Shown: positions 6,660 through 9,219 of the stretch, piece by piece
Layout: every line of letters begins with the position of its first letter
How positions within the stretch are numbered: the first letter of the stretch is position 1
Assembly: GCA_001800075.1 (NCBI GenBank)
Contig: MGUR01000070.1
Location: forward strand, 76,795-86,013
Origin: Elusimicrobia bacterium RIFCSPLOWO2_01_FULL_59_12
Lineage (GTDB): Bacteria; Elusimicrobiota; Elusimicrobia; 2-01-FULL-59-12
Direction: 5' to 3'
Length of the DNA stretch: 9,219 bases
Notes under the pieces: model-generated
What the model was told of the DNA's origin: nothing
Database searches by the model: none
The model's input: the letters and a program-made list of their open reading frames with translations, nothing else
Program-made: the position numbers and the translations under genes

Positions 6660-7913
6660 TTATTCCTGCGATCGGCGAATGCGGGCGCCGACGGCGCTCA
6701 GCTTACGTTCCAGGTGCTCGTAGCCCCGGTCCAAATGATACACGCGGTGGATCACGGTCTTTCCCTCGGCCGCCAGGCCCGCCAGGACCAGCGCCGCGCC
6801 CGCGCGCAAATCGGACACCATGACCTCCGCACCGGACAGGGAGTCAACGCCCTCGACCGCGGCGTGGGGCCCCTTGACCTGAATGCGGGCTCCCATGCGC
6901 TGAAGTTCCGGAACGTGCATGAAACGATTCTCGAATACACGCTCCGCAATGTGGGACACGCCCCGCGCCAGCGACATCAGCGCCATCCAGGGGGCCTGCA
7001 GGTCGGTGGGAAAACCGGGATGCACCGCGGTTTCCGCGTCAACCGGATGCAGGTCCTTGACGCCTTTGACGCGTAGATGGCCGTTATCTTGGTCGACCGA
7101 AACACCGGCCTGCCCCAGTTTCGCGATCAGCTCGCGCAAGTGCTCGGGCCTGGCGGGATGAAGATCGAGGTCGCCCCGCGTGATCGCGGCCGCGATCATG
7201 TACGTCCCGGTTTCAATGCGGTCCGGAATCACTTCGTGTTCGGTGCCGTGGAGCCGCTCGACCCCTTCAATGGTGAGCGTGTCCGTTCCCGCGCCCGTAA
7301 TGCGTGCGCCCATATGGTTTAAAAAGTCGGCAAGGTCGGTGATTTCCGGCTCCTTGGCCGCGCCGATCAGCAGGGTCGTCCCCCGCGCCAGGGACGCGGC
7401 CATCATGAGGTTTTCCGTGGCTCCGACACTCGCAAAGTCAAGCGTGAAGGAGGTCCCCTGAAGCCGATTCGCTTCCGCGGTCACGTAGCCTTCTTCGAGC
7501 TGGATGGAGGCGCCCAGGGCTTTGAACCCCTCGAGATGGATGTTGACCGGGCGCCCGCCGATCGCGCAGCCGCCGGGAAGCGATACCTTGACTTTTCCCA
7601 AGCGCGCCAGCAGCGGGCCCATGACCACTACGCTGGCCCGCATTTTCCGGACCAGTTCGTAGGGGGCTTCGCCGTACAGCGTCGGTCCGGCCGTGATGTC
7701 CAGGCGGTCCCTCTGGCGGACGACGTTCTTGCCCAGAAAAACCAAAAGACCGATGACCGCTTCGATATCATCGAGCGAAGGAACGTTTTTCACCCCGCAC
7801 GGCTCGTCCGTCAACAGCGTGGCGATCAGGATCGGGAGCGCGGCATTTTTAGACCCGGAGATCGAAATGTCTCCCTTGAGGGGGCGCCCGCCTTCAATCG
7901 TTAAGAGATCCAA
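6660..7913 (-). CDS. murA: UDP-N-acetylglucosamine 1-carboxyvinyltransferase (MurA)
   Basis: MurA transfers enolpyruvate from phosphoenolpyruvate to UDP-GlcNAc, the first committed step of peptidoglycan precursor synthesis in the cytoplasm. Starting at the TTG gives 417 residues, the normal family length, with an N-terminus (M/DLLTIEGGRPLKG) that matches homologues. The frame stays open much further upstream, but that region is prmC in another frame and would add about 134 residues of non-MurA sequence. Active-site features are all visible: K22-N23 in SGSKNAALP, the PEP- and fosfomycin-reactive Cys116 in LPGGCAIGGRP, Arg121, Asp304 in the FPTDLQAP motif, and Arg396 in the C-terminal YHLDRGYEHLE segment. 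Having cysteine rather than aspartate at 116 predicts fosfomycin sensitivity, as known for the family. The TTG overlaps prmC by 13 bases. The TAA stop is separated by a single base from hisD. The murA-his junction is a recurrent bacterial gene order, though hisG normally sits between murA and hisD. Confidence 0.96.
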   Translation of the reverse strand: MDLLTIEGGRPLKGDISISGSKNAALPILIATLLTDEPCGVKNVPSLDDIEAVIGLLVFLGKNVVRQRDRLDITAGPTLYGEAPYELVRKMRASVVVMGPLLARLGKVKVSLPGGCAIGGRPVNIHLEGFKALGASIQLEEGYVTAEANRLQGTSFTLDFASVGATENLMMAASLARGTTLLIGAAKEPEITDLADFLNHMGARITGAGTDTLTIEGVERLHGTEHEVIPDRIETGTYMIAAAITRGDLDLHPARPEHLRELIAKLGQAGVSVDQDNGHLRVKGVKDLHPVDAETAVHPGFPTDLQAPWMALMSLARGVSHIAERVFENRFMHVPELQRMGARIQVKGPHAAVEGVDSLSGAEVMVSDLRAGAALVLAGLAAEGKTVIHRVYHLDRGYEHLERKLSAVGARIRRSQE

Positions 7914-8812
7914 CGAGTGTTCCCCTTCCGCCACTGAGGCTCCGGCGGATCCGCCAACGACTGAGCGGCGGACTGGGCCTTCACAATTCGCGGAAGGCCC
8001 GCTAGATCGGAATACAATTCCGCGTTTTTCCAGGGTTTCGATGTCACCCGGCTGAGCACGGCGGGGCCCTGATCGGCGCCGATTTCCAGAAGCAATACGC
8101 CCCCCCGTTTCAGAACGTAGGAGGCCTGATCTAACAACTGAAAAATATAGGCCAGACCGTCGCGCCCGCCATCGAGCGCCAGAACGGGTTCCCAGCGCAC
8201 CTCCGGGGCCAGCGCGGGCAGTTCGTCCCGGCGTACATACGGCAGGTTGGCGACGATCAAATCCGCCCGGACGCCCAGCGGGATCAGCGGGCTGAGCAGA
8301 TCGCCTTGATGCCAACGGATCGGCTTTTTGACCGCATTCCTCAGCGCATTCTCCCGGGCCACGCCGAGCGCCGCCGGCGAGATGTCGATCGCATGAACCT
8401 CGGCGGCCTGTTCGTGGTTGGCCAGGGACAAGGCGATGTTTCCGGACCCCGTCCCCACATCCACCACCACGGCGCGATCCATTCTGCCCAGAATACGGCA
8501 GGCTTCTTCCACCACCAGTTCGGTTTCAGGCCTGGGAATGAGCACCGACGGGTTGACCCGCAGCGTGAGATCCAGAAACGGTTGTTCCCCCAGCACATAC
8601 GCGAGCGGACGGCGCTCCAGCCGCTCGATCGTCCATTGTCGCAGGAGGATCTCCCCGTCCAGCGATAAGGCGCGGTCGAGTTTGATCAACATCCGAGTCC
8701 GGGGGATGCCCGAGGCGGCGGCGACCAGATACTCCGCGTCAATCCGCGCATCCGGGATGCCGGCTTGAGTCAACCGGGCCGTGGTGTCCAGAAGGGCTTC
8801 ACGCACATCCAT
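7901..8812 (-). CDS. prmC: Release factor glutamine N5-methyltransferase (PrmC/HemK)
   Basis: PrmC is a cytoplasmic SAM-dependent enzyme that methylates the glutamine of the GGQ motif in RF1 and RF2, raising termination efficiency. The predicted protein has 303 residues, slightly longer than the usual 280-290. The N-terminal helical release-factor-binding domain covers about residues 1-85 and includes the typical RRPLAYVLGEQPF segment. Then come IPRPETELVV (92-101), the SAM-binding glycine loop DVGTGSGNIALSLA (118-131), the acidic AIDIS strand end (141-145), and the active-site tetrapeptide, here NLPY at 189-192 instead of the commoner NPPY. The EPVLALDGGRDGL block (208-220) completes the family signature. 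The ATG is preceded by GGAG (8821-8824) with an 8-base spacer and overlaps the prfA stop. The 3' end overlaps the murA start by 13 bases. The last 30 or so residues are poorly conserved. Confidence in the family is high; the leucine in the tetrapeptide is also seen in some PrmC lineages, from general knowledge. Confidence 0.95.
   Translation of the reverse strand: MDVREALLDTTARLTQAGIPDARIDAEYLVAAASGIPRTRMLIKLDRALSLDGEILLRQWTIERLERRPLAYVLGEQPFLDLTLRVNPSVLIPRPETELVVEEACRILGRMDRAVVVDVGTGSGNIALSLANHEQAAEVHAIDISPAALGVARENALRNAVKKPIRWHQGDLLSPLIPLGVRADLIVANLPYVRRDELPALAPEVRWEPVLALDGGRDGLAYIFQLLDQASYVLKRGGVLLLEIGADQGPAVLSRVTSKPWKNAELYSDLAGLPRIVKAQSAAQSLADPPEPQWRKGNTRWIS
7921..7927 (-). promoter_or_regulatory. 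Ribosome binding site deciding the TTG start of murA
   Basis: The minus strand reads AAGGGGA here, followed by seven bases and then TTG at 7913-7911. The site lies inside the last codons of prmC. It supports TTG as the murA initiator, since no ATG occurs at the place where MurA homologues begin. Confidence 0.65.
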
Positions 8813-9219
8813 CAGATTTTCTCCAGCTGCGACATCAAGTCCGCCAGCTTCCGCGTCTGTTCGTTCTTCTGCAATTCACTGATCAACCCGTCCAGTTTCC
8901 CTTCCATGACGGCGGGAAGGTTATGGACGCTGACGTTGATCCGGTGGTCGGTGATCCGGTCCTGGGGGTAGTTATACGTCCGGATTTTCTCGCTCCGGTC
9001 GCCGGTCCCGACCTGGGTTCGGCGGCTGCGTGAGATTTCCTGCTCATGTTTTTCCTGCGCCATCTGCAGCAGCCGCGAGCGAAGCAACTTCATCGCCTTC
9101 GCGCGGTTTTTGATCTGGCTCCGCTCTTCCTGGCAGGCCACCACCAGCCCGCTCGGGATATGCGTGATGCGCACGGCGCTGTCCGTCTTGTTGATGTGCT
9201 GTCCGCCCGCGCCTGAGGC
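8812..9219 (-). CDS. prfA: Peptide chain release factor 1 (RF1), C-terminal part; 5' end beyond window
   Basis: RF1 recognises UAA and UAG stop codons in the ribosomal A site and triggers release of the finished protein. Only the last 135 residues are present, against about 355-360 for the family. The fragment begins just before the catalytic GGQ motif (codons at 9207-9199, in SGAGGQHINKTDSAVRI), followed by the conserved ERSQ-KNRAKAM segment and the C-terminal YNYPQDRITDHRIN and VMEGKLD motifs. That C-terminal signature separates RF1 from RF2, which has a different sequence after the GGQ domain. The codon-recognition domain (PxT loop) lies outside the window. The TGA stop shares one base with the prmC start (TGATG), so the two genes are probably translationally coupled. 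This pairing is functional, since PrmC methylates the GGQ glutamine. The identification as a class I release factor is essentially certain, and RF1 over RF2 is strongly supported. Confidence 0.96.
   Translation of the reverse strand, partial: ASGAGGQHINKTDSAVRITHIPSGLVVACQEERSQIKNRAKAMKLLRSRLLQMAQEKHEQEISRSRRTQVGTGDRSEKIRTYNYPQDRITDHRINVSVHNLPAVMEGKLDGLISELQKNEQTRKLADLMSQLEKI

Noticed and set aside
7914..8315. 134-residue N-terminal extension of the murA frame
   Set aside because: This stretch encodes the C-terminal third of PrmC in another frame, the extension resembles no MurA, and a TTG with a good ribosome site gives the normal length.

Overview
The window is an ordinary but very compact bacterial chromosomal segment. 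All recognisable genes lie on the minus strand, so the biological reading direction runs from position 9219 down to 1. The DNA is G+C-rich, which explains the many long spurious open frames on the plus strand. The gene content and order (prfA-prmC-murA followed by his genes) suggest a free-living, peptidoglycan-making, prototroph-like bacterium. The phylum cannot be fixed from the sequence. The murA-his order and the dispersed palindrome at 3282-3357 would fit an uncultured Gram-negative lineage (for example Omnitrophota, Nitrospirota or a deltaproteobacterial group), but that is a weak inference.

Layout in transcription order: (1) 9219-6660 holds a housekeeping trio: the 3' end of prfA (release factor 1), prmC (the methyltransferase that modifies the release-factor GGQ glutamine) and murA (first committed step of peptidoglycan synthesis). 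(2) 6658-3365 holds hisD, hisH, hisA and hisF. (3) 3364-3260 is a 105-base spacer filled mostly by a 76-base imperfect inverted repeat, the only non-coding stretch of any size. (4) 3259-2876 is hisI, a stand-alone PRA-cyclohydrolase. (5) 2871-1 holds trpE, trpG and the first 264 codons of trpD, which runs off the window edge.

The genes are joined by overlaps or gaps of a few bases: TGATG at prfA/prmC and trpG/trpD, a 13-base overlap at prmC/murA, one base at murA/hisD, ATGA at hisD/hisH and trpE/trpG, a 7-base overlap at hisH/hisA, two bases at hisA/hisF and four bases at hisI/trpE. This suggests one polycistronic unit with translational coupling, with its promoter outside the window. The only plausible internal break is the palindromic spacer between hisF and hisI.

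HisI, HisA, HisH-HisF and HisD cover the PRA-cyclohydrolase, isomerase, IGP-synthase and final dehydrogenase steps of histidine synthesis. HisG, HisE, HisB, HisC and the histidinol-phosphate phosphatase are not in the window. TrpE-TrpG make anthranilate and TrpD attaches phosphoribose to it. Both pathways draw on PRPP and glutamine. No mobile element, CRISPR array, RNA gene or novel defence-like system was found. The points worth a second look are the scattered his gene set, the his-trp fusion behind housekeeping genes, the palindrome, and a few start-site and motif details.
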